Positions 35,452 to 44,439 of a stretch of 64,000 nucleotides of DNA are shown here, in pieces. Made by a program: the position numbers and the translations under genes. Source of the stretch: Actinomycetes bacterium (GTDB lineage: Bacteria; Actinomycetota; Acidimicrobiia; Acidimicrobiales; RAAP-2); the NCBI GenBank assembly GCA_021778895.1, contig JAJYBR010000007.1, positions 1 through 64,000 of the forward strand, given 5' to 3'. Position 1 is the stretch's first letter, and each line of letters opens with the position of its first letter. The notes under the pieces were generated by a model. It searched no databases, was not told the DNA's origin, and saw only the letters and a list, made by a program, of their open reading frames with translations.

Positions 35452-36428
35452 GACACGTCCTCCCGGTTTCCGGCGATCGTCAAGAAGAGCACGGCCATGC
35501 GGATCGGCACGCCGTTGGCTACCTGGCGCGTGATGACCGCGGCCGGCGCGTCGGCCACCGCGGCGTCCAGCTCGACACCGCGGTTGATCGGTCCCGGGTG
35601 CATGATCAGCGCCCCGGGACGCACGCGGGCCAGCCGCTCGACCGTGAGACCGAAGGTCGCGGTGAACTCGGCCAGGCTGGGCACGAAGCGCCCCGTCCCG
35701 CGCTCGTGCTGCAGGCGCAGGAGCGAGACGATGTCGGCCCACTCGAGCGTGTCGTCGAGCCGGTCCACCACCTTCACCGGCCACGTCTCGATGCCGGGCG
35801 GCAGGAGGGTCGGCGGCGCGACGACGCGGATCTCGGCACCCAGGGCCGCGTAGGCATCGATGTCGCTGCGAGCCACGCGGCTGTGGCGGATGTCACCCAC
35901 GATCAGGACGTGCAGGCCCGCGAAGAGCTCGCTGCCCGTCTCCGAGCCCCGGGCCCCCTGACGCTCGGCGAGGACCTGGCGCACGGTGAAGGCGTCGAGC
36001 AGGCCCTGGGAGGGGTGCTGGTGCTGCCCGTCTCCGGCGTTGATCACGCGGACGTCGGGCACGTAGCGGGCCACCTGCTCGGCGGCACCGCTGGCCCGGT
36101 GGCGCAGGACCACCGCGTCGATGCCCAGTGCCTCGATGGTGGCGATGGTGTCGCGCAGGGACTCCCCCTTCTTGACACTGCTCGAGGCCACGGCCAGGGA
36201 CAGGACGTCGGCGCTCAAGCGCTTGGCGGCGGTCTCGAAGCTGAGCCGCGTCCGCGTCGACTCCTCGTAGAAGAGCGATGCCACGACCCTTCCGCGCAAG
36301 GCGGGCACCTTCTTGACCGAACGGCGGTTCACTTCGACGAAGGACTCGGCCGCGTCGAGCACCTCCACGAGGTCGGCACGTGTCAGGTCGGAAAGGGTCA
36401 ACAGGCTGCGTCCACGGATCGTGCTCAC
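35448..36428 (-). CDS. pyrB: aspartate carbamoyltransferase catalytic subunit
   Basis: LFYEESTRTRLSFETAAKRLSADVLSL...AGDGQHQHPSQGLLDAFTV...MHPGPINRGVEL. Confidence 0.97.
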   Translation of the reverse strand: MSTIRGRSLLTLSDLTRADLVEVLDAAESFVEVNRRSVKKVPALRGRVVASLFYEESTRTRLSFETAAKRLSADVLSLAVASSSVKKGESLRDTIATIEALGIDAVVLRHRASGAAEQVARYVPDVRVINAGDGQHQHPSQGLLDAFTVRQVLAERQGARGSETGSELFAGLHVLIVGDIRHSRVARSDIDAYAALGAEIRVVAPPTLLPPGIETWPVKVVDRLDDTLEWADIVSLLRLQHERGTGRFVPSLAEFTATFGLTVERLARVRPGALIMHPGPINRGVELDAAVADAPAAVITRQVANGVPIRMAVLFLTIAGNREDVS

Positions 36429-36997
36429 GCTCTCGTCCCTCCGGTTGCCGGGTCGCCGATCCAGACGCCGTCGACCGTCGCGACGACGGCCTCCCGCAGC
36501 GAGGTCGGCACGTTCTTGCCCACGAAGTCCGGGCGGATCGGCAGCTCGCGGTGGCCCCGATCGACGAGGACCGCCAGCTGGATCGACCGCGGCCGCCCCC
36601 ACTCGACGACCGCGTTCAGCGCGGCGCGGATGGTGCGACCGGTGAAGAGGACGTCATCGACGAGGACGACCGTCGCGTCGGTGAGGTCGACCGGGATGGC
36701 CGTCGCCTGGGGGCCACGCAGGGGGCGCCGATCCAGGTCATCACGATGGAATGCCACGTCGAGGGCACCCAGGGAGATCGTCGCGCCTCCGAGAGTGCGC
36801 AACTCCTCGGCCAGCAACTCGGCGATCGCGACGCCGCCGTGCTGGAGGCCTAGCACCACCAGCGCACCCTGCTCGGCGTTTCGCTCGAGGATCTCGTGCG
36901 CCATGCGTCGCAGCGCCCGTCGGACGGCTGGGGCATCCAGCAACTGAGCGCGCGCCACGAAACCGCCACCCGGCGCATCGGTCGACCTGTCGCTCAC
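36425..36997 (-). CDS. pyrR: bifunctional pyr operon regulator / uracil phosphoribosyltransferase
   Basis: RRALRRMAHEILERN...ALVVLGLQHGGVAIAELLAEEL...ATVVLVDDVLFTGRTIRAAL. Confidence 0.96.
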   Translation of the reverse strand: MSDRSTDAPGGGFVARAQLLDAPAVRRALRRMAHEILERNAEQGALVVLGLQHGGVAIAELLAEELRTLGGATISLGALDVAFHRDDLDRRPLRGPQATAIPVDLTDATVVLVDDVLFTGRTIRAALNAVVEWGRPRSIQLAVLVDRGHRELPIRPDFVGKNVPTSLREAVVATVDGVWIGDPATGGTRA

Positions 36998-37001
36998 GTT
37001 G

Positions 37002-37030
37002 CCTCCCGCCGTATGGGCCTCACGGGACCC
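37002..37030 (-). promoter_or_regulatory. PyrR binding-loop hairpin (37015-37030) immediately upstream of the pyrR Shine-Dalgarno GGGAGG (37002-37007)
   Basis: Minus strand GGGTCC-CGTGA-GGCCC; matches ARUCCNGNGAGGYU at 12 of 14 positions. Confidence 0.75.
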
Positions 37031-37071
37031 GCTTCACGACGCTGGAGCGACCTTAGCAGGGGTGCGCGGGC

Positions 37072-37983
37072 TCAGCGCCCGACCGACTTGGGTGCCGGCA
37101 CGATGTCGGTGGCCAGGCGCGCCGACCGCTGGCGCCAGTGGTCGAGAACGTCGCCCACCGAGCCCTCGGTCTCGATCACCCGGCGCACCAGCGCGGCGAG
37201 TGTCGGCAGCGCCCAGAAGTCGCCGCACACCCACAGGATCGCCGCCCCGATCTGCTGGTCGGCGAAGGCCGGTAGGGTCACGCCGGCGATGTGGTCGTAG
37301 CTCGGGTACCACGACGTCGTGGTGAGGATGCTCATCGAGATGGCCAGCACCGTCATGATGGCGTTGGTCGCCAGGATGGCGCCGATCTGGAATGCCGGTC
37401 CGCGGCGGGGCCGCAGGGGGTGCGACGGGAAGATCTGCAGCCAGAAGAGCGTGCCCGTCACGAGGAAGCTGCCGTGCATGAGCCACACGTGGACCAGCGC
37501 GTTGCGCTCCGAGAGCTCGAAGAGGGCCGGCACGTGCCAGGCCAGCATCGCGACGTTGAACGAGATCACCGCGGTCCAGGGATGGCGGAGGAACCGCCCC
37601 ACCGAGCGCAGCCACCCCCATCGCGGCGCGTGGAGCAGCGAGCGCAGGACCGAGCGGCGCGCCGGGGCGGGCAGCGCGAACAGCAGCGGGATCCAGGGAG
37701 CCCCGCGGACGATCAGGATGGGGACGAAGAAGGCGGCCACCACGTGGTCGATCATGTGCACGAAGAAGTAGCTGCTGGCCCAGTAGTCCAGGGGTGAGAC
37801 GATGCTGACGAGCAAGACGACGAGTCCGGCGTAGAAGCTCCACGAACGTCGGCGGCGCTGGCGCGCGTGCGCGGCCGTGGCGCGCTGGCGCAGCCGCGCG
37901 AGCCCGAGCTCGTGGGCCGCAACCACCAGCGCGGTGACGAAGACGACCGGGTCGAGGCTCCAGTGAGCCGTCAGGTAGGACAT
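37072..37983 (-). CDS. CtaG-type cytochrome c oxidase assembly membrane protein
   Basis: Multi-[35 protein letters not shown]...[13 protein letters not shown]. Confidence 0.8.
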   Translation of the reverse strand: MSYLTAHWSLDPVVFVTALVVAAHELGLARLRQRATAAHARQRRRRSWSFYAGLVVLLVSIVSPLDYWASSYFFVHMIDHVVAAFFVPILIVRGAPWIPLLFALPAPARRSVLRSLLHAPRWGWLRSVGRFLRHPWTAVISFNVAMLAWHVPALFELSERNALVHVWLMHGSFLVTGTLFWLQIFPSHPLRPRRGPAFQIGAILATNAIMTVLAISMSILTTTSWYPSYDHIAGVTLPAFADQQIGAAILWVCGDFWALPTLAALVRRVIETEGSVGDVLDHWRQRSARLATDIVPAPKSVGR

Positions 37984-38001
37984 GCGGCCCCCGACGACCG
38001 G

Positions 38002-38355
38002 TCAGCGGGCCGTGTCATGGTCCTCGTCGTTGCCCGCGGCACCCGGCGCGCTACGGGCCTGGTGGTCGAGCCAGGCCTGCCGCATGGCGTCGTATTCGGG
38101 CGCCAGCCCCGGCTCGCGGCGCGCTCGATGCGGGTGAGGCTCGCCGTGCTGGACGCGCCACCAGATGTAGACGGCGAAGACCGCCAGCAGCGGCCACTCG
38201 AACACGTAGGCCCAGCTCAGGGCGTTGCCGTGCTCCGCGCGCCCCAGTTCGAACCAGAAGGCTGCGCCGCACAGTGCGAGGCCCGCGACCAGGAGCGCGT
38301 GGGTCCGCCACGTCGCGCGCGGACCCTCGGCGGGGTTCACGGGTCCCGCCCCCAC
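38002..38355 (-). CDS. small two-TM membrane protein (WAYVFEWP family, copy 1)
   Basis: HALLVAGLALCGAAFWFELGRAEHGNALSWAYVFEWPLLAVFAVYIWWRV; paralogous to 45209-45595. Confidence 0.75.
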   Translation of the reverse strand: MGAGPVNPAEGPRATWRTHALLVAGLALCGAAFWFELGRAEHGNALSWAYVFEWPLLAVFAVYIWWRVQHGEPHPHRARREPGLAPEYDAMRQAWLDHQARSAPGAAGNDEDHDTAR

Positions 38356-38447
38356 GACCGTCCGTCGGCGACCACGCTGCGACTGTACCGGGCCGCCGAG
38401 GACGGAAACCTGCGAAGGCGCTCAGCCGACTACCGTCCCTGAGAAGA

Positions 38448-39230
38448 ATGTCAACTCCGCCCACCCCGTCGGATCCCGACCACGCCGAATTTCGCGCCGC
38501 GGCCCTCCGGGCCGGGCGCACGCCCGTGCCCCGGCGATTCATCCTCCTGGTGGCAGCGGCGTTCGTCGTGCTCGGTGGTGGTGGCGTGCTCCTCGAGCGG
38601 GCCCTGGGCTCGACGGGGTCGCCCGCGCCCGTCACCACCGCGACGACGACCCACGAGCTCACTCCCCCGTCATCGGCCGCGATCTTGGGCGCACGAGCGC
38701 TCTCGGGGGCACCAGCGCCCGCGATCCCGCTGCTCGACCAGTCGGGTCACCGGTGGTCCTGGCGCGAGCACCGCGGCCGCACCACCCTGGTCTCCTTCGT
38801 CAACGCGTCGTGCGACGACATCTGCCCCGTGCTCGGGGCCGAGCTGCGCCAGCTGCGCGCCGACATGGGTTCGCGTGCCCCCAACATCGTGATCGTGAAC
38901 ACCGATCCCCGCGCGACGGCCGTCGCGCCGCGCCCGGCCGCCCTCGTCGTGCCCCATCTGACGACGGGACGCGTGTGGTTCCTGACCGGCTCCTTGCGCG
39001 CCCTCACGACGGTCTGGACCGACTACGGCGTCCAAGTGCGCACGACTGGTGCTGGGGAGGCGCCGGTCCACAACGACGTCGTCTATCTCATCGACGCTCG
39101 CGGTCGCCTCCGGGAGGCCGTCACGCCCTTCGCCAACGAGACCCGCGCCGGCCACTTCTGGCTGGACGCGGCCACCGAGCGGTCCTTCGCGACGGCCCTG
39201 GCCGCGCTCGCCGGTAGGGTGAACGCGTGA
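38448..39230 (+). CDS. SCO1/SenC-like copper chaperone/thioredoxin-fold protein, membrane anchored
   Basis: N-terminal TM; IPLLDQSGHRWSWREHRGRTTLVSFVNASCDDICPVLGAEL (CxxxC). Confidence 0.8.
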   Translation: MSTPPTPSDPDHAEFRAAALRAGRTPVPRRFILLVAAAFVVLGGGGVLLERALGSTGSPAPVTTATTTHELTPPSSAAILGARALSGAPAPAIPLLDQSGHRWSWREHRGRTTLVSFVNASCDDICPVLGAELRQLRADMGSRAPNIVIVNTDPRATAVAPRPAALVVPHLTTGRVWFLTGSLRALTTVWTDYGVQVRTTGAGEAPVHNDVVYLIDARGRLREAVTPFANETRAGHFWLDAATERSFATALAALAGRVNA

Positions 39231-39907
39231 CGGGCCCGGGCAGTGAGGAGCGCGCCAGCGCCTACGACCCCGGCTCGATGCCCGCATCGTCGCTCGTCTT
39301 GCGCAAGGCGGTCTGGTACCGGCGCCCGTGGTTCCTGATCATGCTCACCGTCGTGGTGCTGGCCGCGGTCTCCATCGCGGCCGACCTCCCCCATCACCTG
39401 ACCACCGCCCAGGATGCCGCCGACCAGAACGCCACGATCGCCCTGATCAACACGGACATCGCGGCGTGCAGCTACGCCCTCACCGAGAGCTACGGCTTCT
39501 ACAACGACTGGCGCCACGGATCCCTCACGTCGGCCCAGTCCCAGCAGGTTCCCCCGCTGCTCGCTCAGGACCAGACGTCGTGCACCCTGGCCAGCGGACC
39601 GCTCTACGACCTGGCCAACAACATCCAGCCCGTGGACACCGCGGCCGGACGCAAGATCGACAGCGCCTACCAAGAGGTGATCCGCTGGGCGACCAACGAT
39701 GCCAAGGATGCCGTGACCGACATCATCGCGGTCATCACCCGGCCCGCGGCGCGCGCGTCCGCCCAGCGTGACCTACTGCGGCGTGACGCCTATCTGCGCG
39801 CCGACCGCCTCACGGTCCAGCGGCTCGTCGGGGAGGCCGAGGCCATCTTGCACCAGCACTTGACCCCCGTACGCCTGCCCCGGCTGCCGTCGCTTGCCGC
39901 GACCTAG
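39227..39907 (+). CDS. membrane-anchored hypothetical protein, 226 aa
   Basis: Single N-terminal TM; GTG start overlaps stop of SCO1-like gene. Confidence 0.7.
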   Translation: MTGPGSEERASAYDPGSMPASSLVLRKAVWYRRPWFLIMLTVVVLAAVSIAADLPHHLTTAQDAADQNATIALINTDIAACSYALTESYGFYNDWRHGSLTSAQSQQVPPLLAQDQTSCTLASGPLYDLANNIQPVDTAAGRKIDSAYQEVIRWATNDAKDAVTDIIAVITRPAARASAQRDLLRRDAYLRADRLTVQRLVGEAEAILHQHLTPVRLPRLPSLAAT

Positions 39908-40647
39908 TCGCCTCGACCGAAGAACCCGCGGTCCTTCTCCTGGCGCACCAGCCGGTACAGCTCGTCGTCGGGATCCTCCTCGCTCTGGAGCCAGCGCACC
40001 AGGTTCGCGAAGATGATCGGCAGGAACACGCCCGCCGTCACCACCCACACCGAGCCGGCGGCCAGCTGCTGGTCCGCCACCCGCGAGAGCGTCGTGGTGC
40101 CGCGAAAGACGCTGTACCAGGAGTGCGACGCCATCCCGTCGAGGTAGGCCATGATCCAGACCACCCACATCACCACCGCGGACATCCCGATGCGGTAGGG
40201 CCGCGACGTGCCCGGCCGCAACGGCGGCGAGACGACCAAGTCGGCGAACAGCGCCGTCGCGACAACGGTCAGCGTGAGAGCCTCCACGACCATCAGCACG
40301 GGATCGCGCACGAGGGTGTCCACGACGGGTGCGGTCCGCCACACGACCGCCAGGACGACGAGCGAGAACGCCTCGAGCAGGGACCGCCGCTGACCGGCGA
40401 CCCCCGCGGGTCGCACGCGGCCCCAGACGTGCACCTCGCCACTGGGCAGGACGCGCGCCCAGCCGAGCACGCGCCACGGCGCGCCGAGCGCGATCAGCGC
40501 CGGCGCGACGAAGGCGAACGTCAGGTACTGCGCCGTCTCGACGACCTCATAGCGCCGGGCGAGCGGCGCGAGCGGGGGCACGAGCACCGCCAGCCACGTG
40601 GCCAGTCCCAGCGCAGCGAGCCAGCCACGTGCGCGCCGCACCGCCAT
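39904..40647 (-). CDS. second CtaG-like cytochrome c oxidase assembly membrane protein
   Basis: Multi-TM; YEVVETAQYLTFAFVAPALIALGAPW...LSRVADQQLAAGSVWVV. Confidence 0.75.
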   Translation of the reverse strand: MAVRRARGWLAALGLATWLAVLVPPLAPLARRYEVVETAQYLTFAFVAPALIALGAPWRVLGWARVLPSGEVHVWGRVRPAGVAGQRRSLLEAFSLVVLAVVWRTAPVVDTLVRDPVLMVVEALTLTVVATALFADLVVSPPLRPGTSRPYRIGMSAVVMWVVWIMAYLDGMASHSWYSVFRGTTTLSRVADQQLAAGSVWVVTAGVFLPIIFANLVRWLQSEEDPDDELYRLVRQEKDRGFFGRGD

Positions 40648-40651
40648 AGCG

Positions 40652-40762
40652 TCAGTCCGATGGATGACGCTGGAAGAACCCCCAGATCAAGACGGCGATA
40701 AGCACGCCCAAGAGCACCAGCGTCGTCTGAACCTGCGGGCCCAGGTACATGTCTGCGATCAC
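40652..40762 (-). CDS. 36-aa single-TM peptide, candidate small oxidase subunit (not in ORF track)
   Basis: GTG...TGA ORF: MIADMYLGPQVQTTLVLLGVLIAVLIWGFFQRHPSD; preceded by AAAGGGGAC (Shine-Dalgarno-like) just downstream of ctaE. Confidence 0.6.
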   Translation of the reverse strand: MIADMYLGPQVQTTLVLLGVLIAVLIWGFFQRHPSD

Positions 40763-40783
40763 GCGCGTCCCCTTTTGCCTGGC

Positions 40784-41431
40784 CTAGATCTGATAGAACA
40801 TCGCGAACAGGAACGCCCCGCTCAGCGCCACGAAGCCCACGAAGTACGTCATGGCCGAGACGTTCGCCCGCCACGACTGCGCGTCGACGTCGGTCGACAG
40901 CAAGGCGTTGCCCCCCCGCTCGTGGGCCAGGCGGTGCGACCGGGTCAGCGTCGTCTCGAGCCAGAACGTCGTGATCACGAGCGTCATGATGTTGAAGACG
41001 CTGAAGCCGATGAACGTCGAGGCGTACCCGCTGGAGCCCGGGTAGAACGGCAGCGACGACAGCTCCCAGATCTGCAGGATCAACGCGATGGCGGCAGTGG
41101 TGAACGCCGTCCAGCCCGCGACCTGCCAGTCCACCAGTGCCCCACCGCGCAGGCGTCGCCGGCCGGTCACGGCCATGATGCCCGTCGCGACCGTGGCCAG
41201 GAAGATCGCCCACCCGTAGTGCGTGGGCGCAGTGACGTGGTCCGGCCGCCACAACAGCCCGTTGTTGGCCGAGCGCAGGTAGAAGTAGGCGAACACCAGG
41301 GACGCCAGCAGGAACGTGTACATGCCGATGAAGAGCCGGCCGCCGGACCAGATCGAGCCGATGTGGGCACGCAACTCGAACTCAGCCTCCTCGGGAGTCG
41401 ACGTGTAGCTCTGGTCTTCGATCGTCTTCAT
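40784..41431 (-). CDS. ctaE: cytochrome c oxidase subunit III
   Basis: GRLFIGMYTFLLASLVFAYFYLRSANNG...NIMTLVITTFWLETTLTRSHRLAHE. Confidence 0.9.
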   Translation of the reverse strand: MKTIEDQSYTSTPEEAEFELRAHIGSIWSGGRLFIGMYTFLLASLVFAYFYLRSANNGLLWRPDHVTAPTHYGWAIFLATVATGIMAVTGRRRLRGGALVDWQVAGWTAFTTAAIALILQIWELSSLPFYPGSSGYASTFIGFSVFNIMTLVITTFWLETTLTRSHRLAHERGGNALLSTDVDAQSWRANVSAMTYFVGFVALSGAFLFAMFYQI

Positions 41432-41441
41432 TCTGTGCTCC

Positions 41442-43391
41442 TCACACCGGCACTCCGCTGAGGGAGGGCTCGTCGGGGGGACTCGTGGGTCCCAGGTCGG
41501 CTACGGCGGGCGCGTTCTCCTCGCTGTAGTGGTACGGGTCGGCCAGGACCACGGGGATCCGGTCGAAGTTGTGGGCCGGGACCGGGGTGGCCGTCTGCCA
41601 CTCGAGGCCCAGGGAGTCCCAGGGGTTGGCCGGTGCCTTGACCGGGTTGATGTAAAGCGACCACACCAGGTTGAAGAAGAAGATCAGGAACGAGAAGCCC
41701 AGGATGAAGGCGCTGATCGACGAGAAGTCGTTCAGGCCCTGCAGGTTCTTCGCGTACGTGAAGACCCGTCGCGGCTGGCCCAGCAGGCCGATGATGAACA
41801 TCGGGAAGAAGGTCAGGTTGAAGAAGATGAACATCGTCCAGAAGTGCCACATCCCGATGCGACGATTCATCATGCGACCCGTCATCTTGGGCAGCCAGTA
41901 GTAGAGGCCCGCCATGAAGGCGAACAGCAGACCGCCCATGATCGTGTAGTGGAAGTGCGCGAGCACGAAGAACCCGCCGTGGACCGTCACGTTCACCGGG
42001 ACGTCGGATAGGAAGACCCCGGTGACCCCCCCGATCAGGAAGTTGAAGTACAGCGCCATGACGAACAGCATCGGTAGGTCGAAGCGGATCTTGGCCCGAT
42101 ACAGCGTTCCCATCCCGACGAGGTAGATGAAGCCCGTGGGGATCGAGATCAGCTCGGTCGTCAGCATGAACAGTGGCCGCATGTCCGGGTTGATGCCGCT
42201 CTGGAAGAGGTGGTGCTGCCACACGAAGAACGACAGCAGGGACACGCCGATCATCCCGGCCGCGCCCACCTTGTAGGCGAAGAGCGGCTTTCGGGTGAAC
42301 ACCGGCAGGATCTCCCCGGCGATGCCGAATCCGGGCAGCGCCATGATGTACACCTCGGGATGCCCGAAGAACCAGAAGAGGTTCTCCCACAGGTACGAAC
42401 TCCCCCCGTGTTCGGTCACGTAGAACGCCGTCTGCACCGTCCGGTCGAGCAGCCCGAAGACCCCGGCGGCGAACAGCGTCGGCGTGGCCAGGGTCAGTAG
42501 GGCGGCCGTGGCCAGGATGGACCACACGAAGATCGGGACGCGGCTCCACGTCATGCCCGGAGCCCGGTAGTTGATGATCGTGACCGCGATGTTGAAGCCG
42601 GCCGCCATCATCCCGAGGCCGATCACCGCGAACCCGAACAGGTAGGACACCATCCCGGGACCCGACTGCGTCTGCAGGGGCGCGTAGCCGGTCCAGCCCG
42701 TGGGGAAGCCGCCGAAGGGCAGGGCCGAGAAGATGACCATGTAGCCCGCGACGAAGATCCAGAAGCTGAAGGCCTCGATGCGGGGGAAGGCCATCCGGCG
42801 TGAGCCGATCATCAGGGGCACCAGATAGTTGCCCAGCGGCCCCACGACGATGGACGTGGCCATCATCATCATCACCGTGCCGTGCTCACTGACGATCTTG
42901 ATGTACGTGTCGGGGCTGAAGACGTGCGTCGTCGGGCTCAGCAGCTCGGTCCGGATCGCCATGGCCAGCAGGCCGCCGGTGAACATGAATAGCAAGACCC
43001 CCACGACGTACTGCAGACCCACGGTCTTGTGGTTCGTGCTGTAGCGGAAGTACTTGCTCCAGCCCTGGATCTCCACCTCACTGTTCGGCTGGCGACCCGT
43101 CAGCTTGGCCAGGGGGTAGTTCAAGGCGCCGATGCCGAGCAGCCAGCCCAGCACGCCGAACATCAGGCCCAGGGTGTCGGCGATGGCGTTCTGCCCGCTG
43201 TTGGCGATGTAGGGGTAGTGGCCCGAGATGGTGTTGCCCAGCCAATGGCCGATCGCGTAGCCGACGATGGCGGCGAGGATCGCGGTCCCCACATGCTGGC
43301 TGAGCAGGCCGGGCCGCTGGGTCAGCGGGGGCCGCTCGGTGCTCGACGCGGCCAGCGCGACGTCGTGCGGACGCTCGTGGACTGTGCTCAT
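41442..43391 (-). CDS. ctaD: cytochrome c oxidase subunit I (divergent heme-copper oxidase)
   Basis: VSEHGTVMMMM, WFFGHPEVYIMALPGFG, FFVWQHHLF, FFVLAHFHYTIMGG. Confidence 0.95.
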   Translation of the reverse strand: MSTVHERPHDVALAASSTERPPLTQRPGLLSQHVGTAILAAIVGYAIGHWLGNTISGHYPYIANSGQNAIADTLGLMFGVLGWLLGIGALNYPLAKLTGRQPNSEVEIQGWSKYFRYSTNHKTVGLQYVVGVLLFMFTGGLLAMAIRTELLSPTTHVFSPDTYIKIVSEHGTVMMMMATSIVVGPLGNYLVPLMIGSRRMAFPRIEAFSFWIFVAGYMVIFSALPFGGFPTGWTGYAPLQTQSGPGMVSYLFGFAVIGLGMMAAGFNIAVTIINYRAPGMTWSRVPIFVWSILATAALLTLATPTLFAAGVFGLLDRTVQTAFYVTEHGGSSYLWENLFWFFGHPEVYIMALPGFGIAGEILPVFTRKPLFAYKVGAAGMIGVSLLSFFVWQHHLFQSGINPDMRPLFMLTTELISIPTGFIYLVGMGTLYRAKIRFDLPMLFVMALYFNFLIGGVTGVFLSDVPVNVTVHGGFFVLAHFHYTIMGGLLFAFMAGLYYWLPKMTGRMMNRRIGMWHFWTMFIFFNLTFFPMFIIGLLGQPRRVFTYAKNLQGLNDFSSISAFILGFSFLIFFFNLVWSLYINPVKAPANPWDSLGLEWQTATPVPAHNFDRIPVVLADPYHYSEENAPAVADLGPTSPPDEPSLSGVPV

Positions 43392-43446
43392 CGCCCCAAC
43401 TCCCTCTCCGAGGTGCTCATCGGACTCCCCTTCCGCGTGCCCACGC

Positions 43447-44415
43447 TCATGACGCCGGCTGCTTGGCGCCGTAGATCTCGGCCGGACTGTACGGCGTCAC
43501 CTTGCCGTCGGGGTAGTACCCGCCGGCGGCCCCATTGGCGTCGGGCGTGTAGGTCCAGGCAAACGCCGGCAGCAGCTTGGTGTTGGCGGCGTTGGCGGCC
43601 TGAGCCTGCTGGGCCCAGGTCATGAACGACTGCTGGGACACGACGCGCCCGTAGTTGTACATCGCGCCGTGCCAGATCCCGCACAGCTCGCTGCAGCGCA
43701 CCACGAACTGTCCCTGCTGGGTGGTCGCCGCGTAGGCCACGTCATTGATCAGCGGGTTGGCGTCGGCCTTCACCCCGAGTTGGTAGGCCCAGAAACTGTG
43801 CGTCACGTCGAGCGACGTCACGTTGAAGACGATCGACGTGTTGGTGGGCAGCACGAGCTGCGGCGACTCGAACCCGCCGAAGGTCGGGTAGCGGTACGTG
43901 AACTTCCACTGCTGGGCGATGACCTGGACGGGGAGGACCTGGCCACTGTTGGGTGACCAGGTCGCTGTCCCCGCCAAGGCCGCGGCTTCGGCCTTCGTCG
44001 CACCCGCAGGAGACCAGACCGGGTTGGGCCCCTCTCCTCCGCCCGATCCGTGATTCACCACGAGCTCGACGGTTCCGAAGCCGGCCAAGAACAGGACCAC
44101 CACGGACGTGATGGTGATCCACGCCACCTGCGCAGTGCGATTCGTCCGAGCGGCCTCTCCTCCGACAGGCTCGGGCCCGCCGCGCTTGGCGCTCCAGACG
44201 ACGATCGTGTACCCCAGGTAGATCCACACCCCGATGAGCACCGGCAGGGCGATCACGAAGAGGATGTTGAAGTCGAACTGGTTCGAGGTGGCCATGTCCG
44301 TCATGCGCCCCGGGGGCACGTGCGGGCCCACGAAGAACCAGAACAGCACGTCGGCCACCACGGACACGATCACCCAGGCGATCGTCATCCGACGCAGGTG
44401 GTGAGTCTCATTCAT
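43447..44415 (-). CDS. ctaC: cytochrome c oxidase subunit II
   Basis: CuA site VRCSELCGIWHGAMYNYGRV; DVTHSFWAYQLGVKADANPL. Start approximate. Confidence 0.93.
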   Translation of the reverse strand: MNETHHLRRMTIAWVIVSVVADVLFWFFVGPHVPPGRMTDMATSNQFDFNILFVIALPVLIGVWIYLGYTIVVWSAKRGGPEPVGGEAARTNRTAQVAWITITSVVVLFLAGFGTVELVVNHGSGGGEGPNPVWSPAGATKAEAAALAGTATWSPNSGQVLPVQVIAQQWKFTYRYPTFGGFESPQLVLPTNTSIVFNVTSLDVTHSFWAYQLGVKADANPLINDVAYAATTQQGQFVVRCSELCGIWHGAMYNYGRVVSQQSFMTWAQQAQAANAANTKLLPAFAWTYTPDANGAAGGYYPDGKVTPYSPAEIYGAKQPAS

Positions 44416-44439
44416 TGTCGTACGCTCCGTTGCCATCGC

